From NCBI RefSeq assembly GCF_965216415.1, contig NZ_CBDCFU010000002.1: a stretch of DNA of 64,000 bases; one strand, 5' to 3'. The notes under the pieces were generated by a model. The model searched no databases. It was not told the DNA's origin and saw nothing but the letters and a program-made list of their open reading frames with translations. Shown here piece by piece: positions 43,252-51,496 of this stretch (positions within the stretch are counted from its first letter, which is position 1; each line of letters begins with the position of its first letter). Source of the DNA: Marivita sp003149565. Lineage in GTDB: Bacteria > Pseudomonadota > Alphaproteobacteria > Rhodobacterales > Rhodobacteraceae. Made by a program: the position numbers and the translations under genes.

Positions 43252-44358
43252 CTATCCGCGCGCCTTTTCAAGCGCCCGGGGCAGGGCGGCCTCGAAGATA
43301 TCCAGATCAGCAGGAAGACCGGCGCTTATGCGGATACAGCGGTCGCCCGGCGAAACGAAAGGCATCCGGACGAAGACGCCCTCTTCAATCAACGCGGCCA
43401 GAACCGCCCGCGCAAAAACGCCGTCCTGCCCGCAATCGACGGTAACGAAATTGGTGGCCGAGGGTAGCGGCGTCAGGCCGTTGGCCTTGGCAATCGCGGT
43501 GATCCTGTCGCGCGCCTCTGCCACCAGCCCGACGACTTCTTCAAGCCAGGCAATGTCTTCATAGGCGGCAAGCGCACCGGCTTGCGAAATGCGCGACATG
43601 CCAAAGTGATTGCGCACTTTATCGAAGCTTTTGATCAGGTCGGGTGCGCCGATGCCATAGCCAACCCGTGCGCCGGCCATGCCAAACGCCTTGGAAAAGG
43701 TGCGCATCCGGATCACCCTGGGATCGTCGGCGTCGATCACAGGCGCCGTGCCCTCGGGTGCGAATTCGATGTAGGCCTCGTCCAGCAGCAGAACCGTGCC
43801 GTCGGGCAGGCTCTCGAGCGCGCGTTCAATCCTGGAACCGCTGTGCCAGCTGCCCATCGGATTGTCGGGGTTGGACAGGTAGATAAGCTTTGCGTCTACC
43901 TCGGCCGCCTTGTCCATCAGCGCGTCGATATCTTCATGGTCATCCCGGAACGGGACCTTGTGCAGCGTTCCGCCATATCCGGTCACATGGTAATTGAACG
44001 TGGGATACGCCCCGTCTGATGTAACCACCGCGTCCCCAAGTGTCACAAGCAGGCGGACGAGATATCCCAAAAGCGAGTCGATTCCTTCTCCGATGATCAC
44101 GTTGTCGGGCCGGACGCCCATATGAGACGAAATCGCCTGAATGAGATCATAATTCGTGGCGTCGGCATATTGCCAGCTCTGCCCGGCCGCATCCTGCATG
44201 GCGGCCACGGCAAAGGGTGAGGGACCAAAAACGCTTTCATTTGCACCCAGCCGCGCCAGAAAGGGCGCTCCGCGTTGGCGCTCCTGCACTTCAGGGCCGA
44301 CGAACGGCACGCTGGAGGGCAACTTGGCAATCAGGTCTGGGTATCTGGGTCCGGTCAT
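43252..44358 (-). CDS. Histidinol-phosphate aminotransferase-like class I/II enzyme
   Basis: 368-residue PLP aminotransferase: LGANESVFGPSP near residue 37, IGEGIDSLLGYLVRLLV near 88, SNPDNPMGSW near 160, DEAYIEFAPEGTAPVID near 190 and the PLP lysine in TFSKAFGMAGARVGY near 218. It resembles HisC but lacks neighbouring his genes and has GSW rather than GT at the NPNNPTG motif. Several HisC-like proteins in roseobacters act on aromatic or other amino acids. Single gene with a long upstream region. Confidence 0.82.
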   Translation of the reverse strand: MTGPRYPDLIAKLPSSVPFVGPEVQERQRGAPFLARLGANESVFGPSPFAVAAMQDAAGQSWQYADATNYDLIQAISSHMGVRPDNVIIGEGIDSLLGYLVRLLVTLGDAVVTSDGAYPTFNYHVTGYGGTLHKVPFRDDHEDIDALMDKAAEVDAKLIYLSNPDNPMGSWHSGSRIERALESLPDGTVLLLDEAYIEFAPEGTAPVIDADDPRVIRMRTFSKAFGMAGARVGYGIGAPDLIKSFDKVRNHFGMSRISQAGALAAYEDIAWLEEVVGLVAEARDRITAIAKANGLTPLPSATNFVTVDCGQDGVFARAVLAALIEEGVFVRMPFVSPGDRCIRISAGLPADLDIFEAALPRALEKARG

Positions 44359-44430
44359 GCCCCGTCTATGCCAAGCGTTTTTCCTTTGAACAAGCGGGAA
44401 GACCTGCCGCGTGAAGATTTCCGGTCACTG

Positions 44431-44452
44431 AGATTTTTCGTACGAAAAATCT
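44431..44452. repeat. 22-bp perfect palindrome
   Basis: AGATTTTTCGT followed directly by its exact reverse complement, with no spacer. It extends two more bases each side if one G-T pair is allowed. It sits in the 319-bp region between the divergent HisC-like and LolC genes. No T-run, so an operator or structural site is favoured. Confidence 0.6.
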
Positions 44453-44574
44453 TAGCACCGCCCCGAAGGTATTGCTTAAAGGTAAACAAACCGTTCGATA
44501 GGTCAGAAAAATTGGTTGCATTTGAGCAATTTTTTGGAGCGCGCGAGCCGAGCAGGTCAATCTTTCTGACCCAT

Positions 44575-44610
44575 TGTTTCGCGCGCGAAACATTAGGTCC
44601 GAAACGGACC
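44575..44610. repeat. Two further inverted repeats upstream of lolC
   Basis: TGTTTCGCG plus its exact reverse complement forms an 18-bp palindrome (44575-44592). Four bases later GGTCC-GAAAC-GGACC (44596-44610) is a 5-bp-arm hairpin without a T-run. Together with the 22-bp palindrome at 44431 these are the only structures in the stretch 44359-44677, which otherwise holds no gene. Confidence 0.5.
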
Positions 44611-44677
44611 CGTTCCCCGCGCCTTGACCCGCCGGTGCCAAGCGGCCACTTATCTCCCAGAGCAGCAAGAGACCAAG

Positions 44678-45964
44678 ATGGCCCATACCCCTCCACCCTT
44701 CGCCCCTTTCGAATGGATGATCGCGTGGCGCTACCTGCGCGCACGCCGCGCCGAGGGCGGGGTGAGTGTGATGACCTGGATCAGCCTGATTGGCATCACT
44801 CTGGCGGTGTTCGCACTGATCGCCACTCTTGCAGTCCGCTCGGGGTTTCGCGCCGAATTTGTTGATACGATCTTGGGCTCAAACGCCCACGTGACGGTCT
44901 ATTACACGCAGCAGGTTGACGAGTTTGGCCGCTCCAGCCGGACCATCTCCGACTTCGAAGCCCTCGCACAATCCGTGGCGTCCGTGCCCGGCGTGACCCG
45001 CGCCGCACCGCTGGTCAAAGGGCAGGTGATGGCCACGGCCAACAGCCGAAATGCGGGTGTCGAAGTCTTCGGCATCGCACCTGAGGATCTTGCCACCATC
45101 CCGCGCATCGCGGATCCCGAAACCGCGCGGGGTGAGCTTGATCGTTTTCCAGACGGTATCGCCATCGGCTCCGGAGTGGCGCGGGAACTGGGGGTCGGGC
45201 TGGGCGACAAGGTGAAGTTGATCTCGCCAGACGGAGTGAAAACAGCCTTTGGCACCAGCCCGCGGGTCAAGTCCTACGAGGTGGTCTATGTCTTCACCGC
45301 CGGGCGCTACGACATCGACCGGACCCGGGTGTACATGCCCTTTGGTGAGGCGCAACTCTACTTCAATCGCGAAGGGGTTGCGGATGAGATCGAAATCATG
45401 GTCGCCGATCCCGACCGCGTGGAAGAGATGACCTTGCCAATCGTCCAGGCCGCCGGACAACGCGCGTTGCTTTGGACTTGGCAGGATGCAAGTGGCGGGT
45501 TCCTGCGCGCGCTTGAGATCGAGGACAATGTGATGTTCATCATCCTGTCGATCCTCGTACTGATCGCTGCGATGAACATCGTATCGGGGTTGATCATGCT
45601 GGTGAAAAACAAGGGCCGCGACATAGGCATTCTGCGGACGATGGGTCTGACCGAAGGCGCTGTGCTGCGGGTGTTCTTCATCTGCGGTGCCTTCACCGGC
45701 ATCCTGGGCACCGTGGCTGGCGTGGTCCTGGGGTGCCTCTTTGCGCTTTACATTGATCCGATCTTTTCCTTCGTGAATTACGTTGCCGGTGGCGGCGTGT
45801 GGGATCCGGCAGTGCGCGGGATCTACGAACTGCCAGCACAGTTGCGACTGCCCGATGTGCTGAGCGCCGTGGCCCTGTCCTTGGGGTTAAGCTTTATTGT
45901 CACAATCTTTCCGGCCCGTCGCGCCGCGCGCATGAACCCGGTTGAGGCGCTGCGCTATGAGTGA
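44678..45964 (+). CDS. lolC: Lipoprotein-releasing ABC transporter permease (LolC/LolE family)
   Basis: Inner-membrane subunit that extracts lipoproteins for delivery to LolA. It has 428 residues: an N-terminal membrane helix (MTWISLIGITLAVFALIATLAV), a large periplasmic domain (about residues 50-270) and three C-terminal helices of the FtsX/MacB type (FIILSILVLIAAMNIVSGLIM, LGTVAGVVLGCLFALYI, and VALSLGLSFIVTIFPARRAARMNPVEALRYE at the end). A single permease gene precedes lolD, as in alphaproteobacteria that seem to use one permease. The start at 44678 lacks a strong ribosome site. The 3' end overlaps lolD by eight bases. Confidence 0.88.
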   Translation: MAHTPPPFAPFEWMIAWRYLRARRAEGGVSVMTWISLIGITLAVFALIATLAVRSGFRAEFVDTILGSNAHVTVYYTQQVDEFGRSSRTISDFEALAQSVASVPGVTRAAPLVKGQVMATANSRNAGVEVFGIAPEDLATIPRIADPETARGELDRFPDGIAIGSGVARELGVGLGDKVKLISPDGVKTAFGTSPRVKSYEVVYVFTAGRYDIDRTRVYMPFGEAQLYFNREGVADEIEIMVADPDRVEEMTLPIVQAAGQRALLWTWQDASGGFLRALEIEDNVMFIILSILVLIAAMNIVSGLIMLVKNKGRDIGILRTMGLTEGAVLRVFFICGAFTGILGTVAGVVLGCLFALYIDPIFSFVNYVAGGGVWDPAVRGIYELPAQLRLPDVLSAVALSLGLSFIVTIFPARRAARMNPVEALRYE

Positions 45965-46640
45965 TGTTTCGCTGCGATTGCGCGGGGTCACGAAGACCTA
46001 CAATTCAGGCACAACGGCGGCGGTCGAGGTGCTGCGAGGCGTAGAGCTTTCCCTGAACAAAGGGGAAGTCGTGGCTTTGGTGGCGCCGTCGGGCGCGGGT
46101 AAATCAACGCTGCTGCATATCGCCGGGCTGCTCGACACGCCGGATGGCGGAACTGTCGAGATTGGCGGTTTGGACGTCACCGGGGCACCGGACAAGCGGC
46201 GGACTCTGGTGCGGCGCGACGAGGTGGGCTTTGTATACCAGTTCCATCACTTGCTGCCCGAATTCACGGCTCAGGAAAACATCGTGCTGCCACAACTCGC
46301 AGCGGGTGTCGCCCGTCGGGATGCCGATGCGCGCGCGATGGAGCTTTTGCAGATCGTCGGCATCGCGCACCGTGCGCAGCACCGTCCCGCGGCGCTGTCG
46401 GGCGGAGAGCAACAGCGAGTGGCGTTCTGTCGGGCACTGGCGAACCGGCCTTCGGTGCTGTTGGCCGACGAGCCAACGGGCAACCTCGATCCTGCGACTT
46501 CGGACACGGTTTTTGATGCGTTGATGACGCTGGTGCGCGAGACCGGGCTGTCTGCGTTGATTGCCACGCACAATATGGAGCTTGCCGCGAAAATGGATCG
46601 GCAGGTGCGGCTTGATCAGGGGATGGTGTCTCCGGCTTGA
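45957..46640 (+). CDS. lolD: Lipoprotein-releasing ABC transporter ATPase
   Basis: 227-residue ATPase that powers lipoprotein release. Walker A APSGAGKSTLLH lies near residue 43, the Q-loop VYQFHHLLPEFTAQEN near 90 (the FHHLLPEFTA stretch is characteristic of LolD), the signature LSGGEQQRVAFCRAL near 145 and Walker B VLLADEPTGNLD near 167. The start lies inside the end of lolC, an overlap of eight bases, so translation is coupled. Confidence 0.92.
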   Translation: MSDVSLRLRGVTKTYNSGTTAAVEVLRGVELSLNKGEVVALVAPSGAGKSTLLHIAGLLDTPDGGTVEIGGLDVTGAPDKRRTLVRRDEVGFVYQFHHLLPEFTAQENIVLPQLAAGVARRDADARAMELLQIVGIAHRAQHRPAALSGGEQQRVAFCRALANRPSVLLADEPTGNLDPATSDTVFDALMTLVRETGLSALIATHNMELAAKMDRQVRLDQGMVSPA

Positions 46641-46689
46641 CCTCTCGACAGGTGCTGCCACTGTGCTGCAACGGGCAGAGGAGGACAGC

Positions 46690-47670
46690 ATGGCCGAGAT
46701 TGACGTTTCGCAGATCAACGAAGTGACCGAGCAGGCTTTGCGTGCCCACGGCGCGTCTGACTCGGTCGCGCGCATCATGGCCGATGCGGTGTCCTGGGCC
46801 GAGGCGCGCAGCAACCGGATTTGCGGGCTTTACTATCTTGAAAGCTATTGTCAGCAGCTTGTCTCTGGGCGGGTCAAAGGCGACGTGACGCCGGTTGTCA
46901 GCACCCCCCGCAACAGTACGGTTGAGGTGGACGCAGCGTACGGTTTCGCGCAACCAGCCTTTGCTGCTGCACTCGAGGCGGCAACGGATGCGGCGCGTGC
47001 GAACGGGATTGCAAGCCTCTACGTTCGGCATGCCCACACCTGCACCGCGCTGGGGTGGTTCACCGAGGCCATTGCGACGGCGGGGATGATTGGGATGGGC
47101 TATACAAACGCCTCGCCCATCGTGGCGCCGCCGGGTGGCAAGACGCGGGTGATTGGGACAAATCCGATGTCTTTTGCCGTTCCCGACGGCTCGGGCGGTG
47201 TGGCCATGATGTTCGATCAATCGACAACAAGTGTTGCGCTGGGCCGGATCACGATGGCCAAGGCGGCGGGCGAGGCGATTCCCGAAGGCTGGGCGGTGGA
47301 TGCTGAGGGCCATCCGACCACCGATCCAGAGGCGGGCTTGGCCGGGTCGCTGTGTAGCACTGGAGGCTATAAGGGATGGGGGCTTGGCCTGATGGTCGAG
47401 ATAATGGCCGCGGGGCTGGCAGGCGGCACACCCAGCCGCGATGTCAAACCGCTGAAAGCCCCCGAGGGCGCGCCGCATGACCTTGCGCATTGCTTTCTGT
47501 TGATCGATCCCGGTGTGCGGCCCGAGTTTCACGCGATGGTTGCTGGTCTCGCCGAGGCGGTGGCGCAGGACGAAGGCGCGCGGCTGCCCGGCCGTGGTAA
47601 GGTTTTGTTAACCAAGGTCGATGTACCCGACGCCCTTTGGGAGGCAACCTGCGCTTTGGCAGCGCGGTGA
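46690..47670 (+). CDS. Ldh-family (malate/L-lactate/sulfolactate) dehydrogenase
   Basis: NAD(P)-dependent oxidoreductase of the non-Rossmann YlbC/ComC family, 326 residues. SNRICGLYYLESYCQQL near residue 41, VRHAHTCTALGWFTEAI near 110, TNASPIVAPPGGKTRVIGTNP near 140 and GGYKGWGLGLMVEI near 225 follow the family. The catalytic histidine, normally in R-N-S-x-H, corresponds here to RHAHTCT. Substrates in the family include malate, (R)-sulfolactate, ureidoglycolate and piperideine-2-carboxylate. GAGGA is five bases before the start. It follows lolD by about 50 bp, possibly in one transcript. Confidence 0.8.
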   Translation: MAEIDVSQINEVTEQALRAHGASDSVARIMADAVSWAEARSNRICGLYYLESYCQQLVSGRVKGDVTPVVSTPRNSTVEVDAAYGFAQPAFAAALEAATDAARANGIASLYVRHAHTCTALGWFTEAIATAGMIGMGYTNASPIVAPPGGKTRVIGTNPMSFAVPDGSGGVAMMFDQSTTSVALGRITMAKAAGEAIPEGWAVDAEGHPTTDPEAGLAGSLCSTGGYKGWGLGLMVEIMAAGLAGGTPSRDVKPLKAPEGAPHDLAHCFLLIDPGVRPEFHAMVAGLAEAVAQDEGARLPGRGKVLLTKVDVPDALWEATCALAAR

Positions 47671-47751
47671 CATTTGTCTCACACGAACGTTTGATGCGGG
47701 TGAGCGGGACAGGCTGTTAGAACGGCACAAACCAGAAAAAGGGTGTCTTCT

Positions 47752-48399
47752 ATGTTCCGCTTTCTCGCTGCCGCTGCCGCAGTTCTGTCTTTTGCCGCAT
47801 TGCCAGCGCTGGCCGCACCGGTGTCGTTCGACGGGTCGTGGAAAACGCAGAGATTCTCGCTCTTTTCGTCCAACAAGTACGGGTTCAATGGCAGTTCGGT
47901 GAGCGTGTCTTCAAACGGCTCTGTCTCGCTGGCCTATCGCCCGCTGCCCGAAACCTATTGGGATGCCACATCGGCAAAGTGGTCCTGGTCGGTTCAGGAA
48001 GGTGTGCCGGCAACGGACCTGCGCAAAAAGGGAGGCGATGATCGCAACCTTGCGCTTTATTTCGTGTTCCTGCCCGAGGCGGAAGCCGCAGCGCTGAAGG
48101 GGGCCAGCGTGCGCAAGCTGCTGACGAATGATGCGGCACGTGTGCTGGTCTATGTCTGGGGTGGCGCGCATGACCGAGGCGCTGTTCTAAGCAGCCCGTA
48201 TCTGGGCAGCCGTGGCAAGACGATTGTCCTTCGCGGGTCTGGGACAGGCAGTGCCAATGAGAGCGTCGATCTGGCGCGTGATTATGCCAATGCCTTTGGT
48301 GGCGGCGATGCTGCTCTGGTTGGGTTGGCGCTGTCCGGGGACAGCGACGATACCGACACTCGTATCCGTGCATCAATCAGCGGATTGAGCGTGAACTGA
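47752..48399 (+). CDS. Secreted DUF3047 protein
   Basis: 215 residues with signal peptide MFRFLAAAAAVLSFAALPALA, cut before APVSFDG. The mature part has LAYRPLPETYWDATSAKWSWSVQEGVPATDLRKKGGDDRNLALYF compressed over residues 60-105, a hallmark of DUF3047, and VYVWGGAHDRGAVLSSPYLG near 135. The function of the family is not known; it is periplasmic by prediction. The ATG at 47752 has AGGG eight bases upstream; a GTG three codons earlier overlaps it. Single gene. Confidence 0.82.
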   Translation: MFRFLAAAAAVLSFAALPALAAPVSFDGSWKTQRFSLFSSNKYGFNGSSVSVSSNGSVSLAYRPLPETYWDATSAKWSWSVQEGVPATDLRKKGGDDRNLALYFVFLPEAEAAALKGASVRKLLTNDAARVLVYVWGGAHDRGAVLSSPYLGSRGKTIVLRGSGTGSANESVDLARDYANAFGGGDAALVGLALSGDSDDTDTRIRASISGLSVN

Positions 48400-48403
48400 C
48401 GCG

Positions 48404-48838
48404 CTACGCTCGTTGGGTGATCCAGACTCCAAGCGCCATGACCGCGATCCCGGTGGTCCGGGTGAGGCTGAGCGGGCTGATGCGCGCGCCGAAGAGGCCG
48501 AAATGGTCGATCAGGGCGGCCGAGATCAATTGGCCCAGCAACACGAAGAACACCGCATTCCCGACACCAAGATGCGGGGCGATATAGGTCACCGACAGCA
48601 CGTAAAACGCCACAAGCAGCCCGCCCAACAGCAGGTGGCGTGGTGCGAGCGGGATGTTCGCCAGCGCCTTGGGTCCGGTGATCAGGGTTGCCGCTGTCGT
48701 GGCTATGAGAGCCACGCAGAACAGCACCATTGCGGCGGCGGCCGGAGAGCCAATGCGGACGCCAAGCGCGGCGTTCAGTGCGGCCAATAGCGGAATGCCG
48801 ATCCCGGCAGCCAGCATGGTCAGGGCGTATATCGGCAT
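48404..48838 (-). CDS. DMT superfamily membrane protein (YdcZ/DUF606)
   Basis: 144 residues with five hydrophobic segments, starting MPIYALTMLAAGIGIPLLAALNAALG. The repeat NAALGVRIGSPAAAAMVLFCVALI and GVGNAVFFVLLGQLISAALIDHFG are typical of half-size DMT proteins, which work as dimers, often as small-molecule exporters. GGAGA is seven bases before the chosen ATG. Convergent with the DUF3047 gene, five bases apart. Confidence 0.83.
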   Translation of the reverse strand: MPIYALTMLAAGIGIPLLAALNAALGVRIGSPAAAAMVLFCVALIATTAATLITGPKALANIPLAPRHLLLGGLLVAFYVLSVTYIAPHLGVGNAVFFVLLGQLISAALIDHFGLFGARISPLSLTRTTGIAVMALGVWITQRA

Positions 48839-48984
48839 CGTGGATCTCCGTGAGGCGTGGTTTTTCCGCAGACTGCGCCGAGGGTCGCTGATTGTCACCA
48901 CCGATTGCGCATCGCCGCTGCGTCGGATGGTTGCGCGGGCGCTCAAAGACAGGCAGTCTGGTCCTATCGAGCAAGGAGGCCGAA

Positions 48985-49407
48985 ATGCGCCCAACTCTAT
49001 TCAGCCTGACACTTGGAGGTCTGGCCGCAGGACTGATTGCGGCCTGTACGCCGGAAGACATGCCCGAGGCCGGCGATGGTCGTGCGCTTTTCGTTGAGAA
49101 TTGTGCGGTCTGTCACGGTGCCAATGCAAAAGGCGACGGCCCGATGGCGCGTGCGATGGCAAAGGCGCCAGCGGACCTGACACTGATCGCAGTGCGCAAT
49201 GGTGGAACCTTTCCACGGGTCGATGTTCTGTCGACGATTGATGGTTATACCAAGAGCGATGAGAAGTTACCGAACATGCCCGAATTCGGCGCCTTGCTGG
49301 AGGGCGATTTGGTGCCACTCGATACCGGCGATGGGGTGATGACACCGACGCCGCGCAAGCTGGTTGCCGTGTTGGAATATATCGAGAGTGTTCAGCAAAC
49401 ACGCTGA
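48985..49407 (+). CDS. Class I cytochrome c lipoprotein
   Basis: 140 residues. The signal peptide MRPTLFSLTLGGLAAGLIAAC ends in a lipobox (LIAAC), so the protein is probably membrane-anchored. One haem site, CAVCHG, lies near residue 40, and the axial methionine is probably in KLPNMPEFG near 95. The tail VAVLEYIESVQ is common in small c-type cytochromes. AAGGAGG precedes the start. No oxidase gene is adjacent; the electron partner is unknown. A strong hairpin follows. Confidence 0.85.
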   Translation: MRPTLFSLTLGGLAAGLIAACTPEDMPEAGDGRALFVENCAVCHGANAKGDGPMARAMAKAPADLTLIAVRNGGTFPRVDVLSTIDGYTKSDEKLPNMPEFGALLEGDLVPLDTGDGVMTPTPRKLVAVLEYIESVQQTR

Positions 49408-49424
49408 CCGCCTTGCAGGCAAAA

Positions 49425-49454
49425 AATAAGCCCCGCGCGGGGGCGGGGCTTATT
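49425..49454. terminator. Bidirectional terminator
   Basis: AATAAGCCCCGC pairs perfectly with GCGGGGCTTATT across a six-base loop. An A-run precedes it and T-rich bases follow. It serves the cytochrome gene and the convergent stress gene at 49487-49750. Confidence 0.85.
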
Positions 49455-49486
49455 CTGACGTCAATTGTATTTGATGCGGTCGCGCC

Positions 49487-49750
49487 TCAGCGGTTGCGCA
49501 ACGCCTCGATCAACTCATCTTTACTCATGTCCGACCGACCGTCGACATCAAGCTCCTGCGCGCGGGTGTAAAGTTCGTCCTTGCTCCACTCTTCATAGGA
49601 AGACGCCTTGCCGCCTTTGTTGGATGGATTTTGACTTTCATCTGCCTGCGCATTGGCGATGCTCGCGGCGGCTTCTTTGCTGTAGCCATCGTCGCGCAAC
49701 GCTTCGTATGTCTCGTCGTCCTTGATGGAGGATCCGTGCGAGTCGGCCAT
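49487..49750 (-). CDS. Rho N-terminal domain-like small protein (DUF7218 type)
   Basis: 87 residues. The first half SIKDDETYEALRDDGYSKEAAASIAN resembles small plasmid-stabilisation/stress proteins, and the end WSKDELYTRAQELDVDGRSDMSKDELIEALRNR (split here at residues 54-86) is a SAP/Rho-N type helix-turn that binds nucleic acid in other proteins. Five bases separate it from the upstream membrane-protein gene, with which it shares the EcfG-type promoter at 49981-50006. Role: stress-related nucleic-acid binding is inferred. Confidence 0.75.
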   Translation of the reverse strand: MADSHGSSIKDDETYEALRDDGYSKEAAASIANAQADESQNPSNKGGKASSYEEWSKDELYTRAQELDVDGRSDMSKDELIEALRNR

Positions 49751-49755
49751 TTGCC

Positions 49756-49944
49756 TTATCCGTCTGTCGCTGTGGCAGCGGCAGGTGCGGTTGCGTCCTC
49801 GCCCGGTTCATTGCCCTGAGCGGCAAGGTTGGCGAGGTATGCAAAGAACAAGATGGCGGCAAAGACGATAGCCGCGACGATGCCCCAAATGGCGGGACGG
49901 TGGCGTTTGGTTTGCTTCTCAACATTCGTGGATGGAGCGGACAT
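49756..49944 (-). CDS. Small single-helix membrane protein
   Basis: 62 residues: basic N-terminus (EKQTKRHRP), one membrane helix (AIWGIVAAIVFAAILFFAYL), then an acidic, alanine-rich tail. GAGAGG is six bases before the ATG. First gene behind the leftward EcfG-type promoter, followed by the Rho-N-like gene. No known family recognised. Confidence 0.7.
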   Translation of the reverse strand: MSAPSTNVEKQTKRHRPAIWGIVAAIVFAAILFFAYLANLAAQGNEPGEDATAPAAATATDG

Positions 49945-49980
49945 GCTGTACCTCTCGTTTATTTTCTAACTCGGAGAAGG

Positions 49981-50006
49981 AACGCGGGGCATTGTCGGAA
50001 GGTTCC
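49981..50006 (-). promoter_or_regulatory. EcfG-type promoter for the two small stress genes
   Basis: On the minus strand: GGAAC (50006-50002), 17 bases, CGTT (49984-49981). It is 37 bases before the start of the membrane-protein gene at 49944 and back-to-back with the rightward copy at 50020. Confidence 0.75.
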
Positions 50007-50019
50007 CAACATTTGGCTT

Positions 50020-50044
50020 GGAACACCTTCACGACTTTCGCGTT
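50020..50044 (+). promoter_or_regulatory. EcfG-type promoter for the MATE exporter
   Basis: GGAAC (50020-50024), 16 bases, CGTT (50041-50044): a full match to the general-stress sigma consensus, 65 bases before the MATE start. Confidence 0.7.
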
Positions 50045-50109
50045 AAGAGCCGAAGGCGAGGTCTGTTCTGGCATGTCGCGCTTCCGAAAGACGAAAAGGA
50101 TACCCGTTT

Positions 50110-51492
50110 ATGGCGCAGGCCGATTTGACCCAAGGACCCGTTTGGAAAGGTCTGGCGTGGGTCTCAGCCCCTATGAGCTTTGGCATTCTTGCGGTCTTGA
50201 GCGTCGGATTGGCGGATGCGTATTTTCTGGGGCAATTGGGACAGGCGCCGCTGGCGGCGGTTGGGTTCATCTACCCGGTGACAACCGCGCTGATCTCGAT
50301 GTCGATTGGTTTGTCTGCGGGGGCCAATGCGGTTGTATCCCAGGCCATCGGTCGGGACCACGCAGACGATGATGCGCCAGTGCGCCTGGCGCTGCATTCC
50401 GTCGGGTTGGGTTTTGCTTTTGCGCTCGTCGTTGCGGTTCTTTTCTCCGTGGCCGCTCCTACGCTCTTTGCATGGATGGGTGCGGGAGAGGCGGCGCTTG
50501 CGGAGACTCGGGCCTACGTGCCGTTCTGGTCGATGTCGTTTCCGCTTCTGGTTCTGATGATGGTCTGCAATGCCGTCTTTCGGGCGCATGGCGACGGAGC
50601 AACATCGGCGTTGCTCATGGTTCTGGCGGCTGCTGTCAATATCGCCATCAATCCGCTGTTGATCTTCGGCTGGGGCCCTGTGCCAGCTCTGGGCACAGAA
50701 GGGGCCGCGCTTGCGACCCTGATTGGTCGCGCCGTCGGTGCAGGCGTGGCGCTGTGGTATGCGTGGTATTCGGGGATTTTGACCGTGTGTGGCGAGCCGC
50801 TGAAGGGGCTGGCGTCAAGTTGGAAAGACGTGATTGCGGTTGGACTGCCGGCAGCGGGGTCGAACGCTATCAATCCGGCCGGAATGGCTCTGGTCACCGC
50901 AGCAGTAGCGACCTTGGGCGAAGCGGCTGTGGCCGGGTTCGGCGCGGCGACGCGTGTGCAGTCGGTGGCTTTGGTTGTGCTCTTCGCGCTGTCAGCGGGG
51001 ATCGGTCCCGTGGTGGGACAGAATTTCGGAGCTGACAAGCAGGAGCGGGCGCGCACCGCGCTCAAGCAAGCTTGGGCGTTCAGCGTGGTCTACGGGCTTG
51101 TCCTTGCAGCGGGTGTCACGATGTTTGCGGACTCGATTGCCGAACTATTCGCGGATGGCTCCGAGGCAAAGGACTATGCCGCCCAATACCTGCGTATCGT
51201 GAGTTGGAGCATCATGGGCTACGGCATCCTTGTCATCACGAATGCTGCGATGAACGCGCGCTCGAAAGCGGCCTATTCGCTGGGCCTGAGCTTTACCCGG
51301 ATTTTTGTGGTCTACGTGCCGTTGGCTTGGCTGGGCATGTGGCTGTTTGACTATACCGGAATTCTGATTGCCGCTGTTCTGGCAAACGGATTTGGTATCG
51401 CTGGCGGCTTGTTCTGCGCGCGAGCGACCGGATTGATCGATGATGTTCAAGGACATGACGTGCCCAGGGTTCTGCCGGAGGCGCAGGGCTAG
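50110..51492 (+). CDS. MATE family efflux protein
   Basis: 460 residues with twelve hydrophobic segments in two related halves. Family marks: ADAYFLGQLGQAPLAAVGFIYP near residue 35, SIGLSAGANAVVSQAIGRDHADD near 62, and in the second half GFGAATRVQSVALV near 278 and GIGPVVGQNFGADKQERA near 300. Exports cationic drugs or metabolites using sodium or protons. AAGGA precedes the start, and a perfect EcfG-type promoter lies upstream, so expression in stationary phase or stress is expected. Confidence 0.88.
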   Translation: MAQADLTQGPVWKGLAWVSAPMSFGILAVLSVGLADAYFLGQLGQAPLAAVGFIYPVTTALISMSIGLSAGANAVVSQAIGRDHADDDAPVRLALHSVGLGFAFALVVAVLFSVAAPTLFAWMGAGEAALAETRAYVPFWSMSFPLLVLMMVCNAVFRAHGDGATSALLMVLAAAVNIAINPLLIFGWGPVPALGTEGAALATLIGRAVGAGVALWYAWYSGILTVCGEPLKGLASSWKDVIAVGLPAAGSNAINPAGMALVTAAVATLGEAAVAGFGAATRVQSVALVVLFALSAGIGPVVGQNFGADKQERARTALKQAWAFSVVYGLVLAAGVTMFADSIAELFADGSEAKDYAAQYLRIVSWSIMGYGILVITNAAMNARSKAAYSLGLSFTRIFVVYVPLAWLGMWLFDYTGILIAAVLANGFGIAGGLFCARATGLIDDVQGHDVPRVLPEAQG

Positions 51493-51496
51493 GGGC

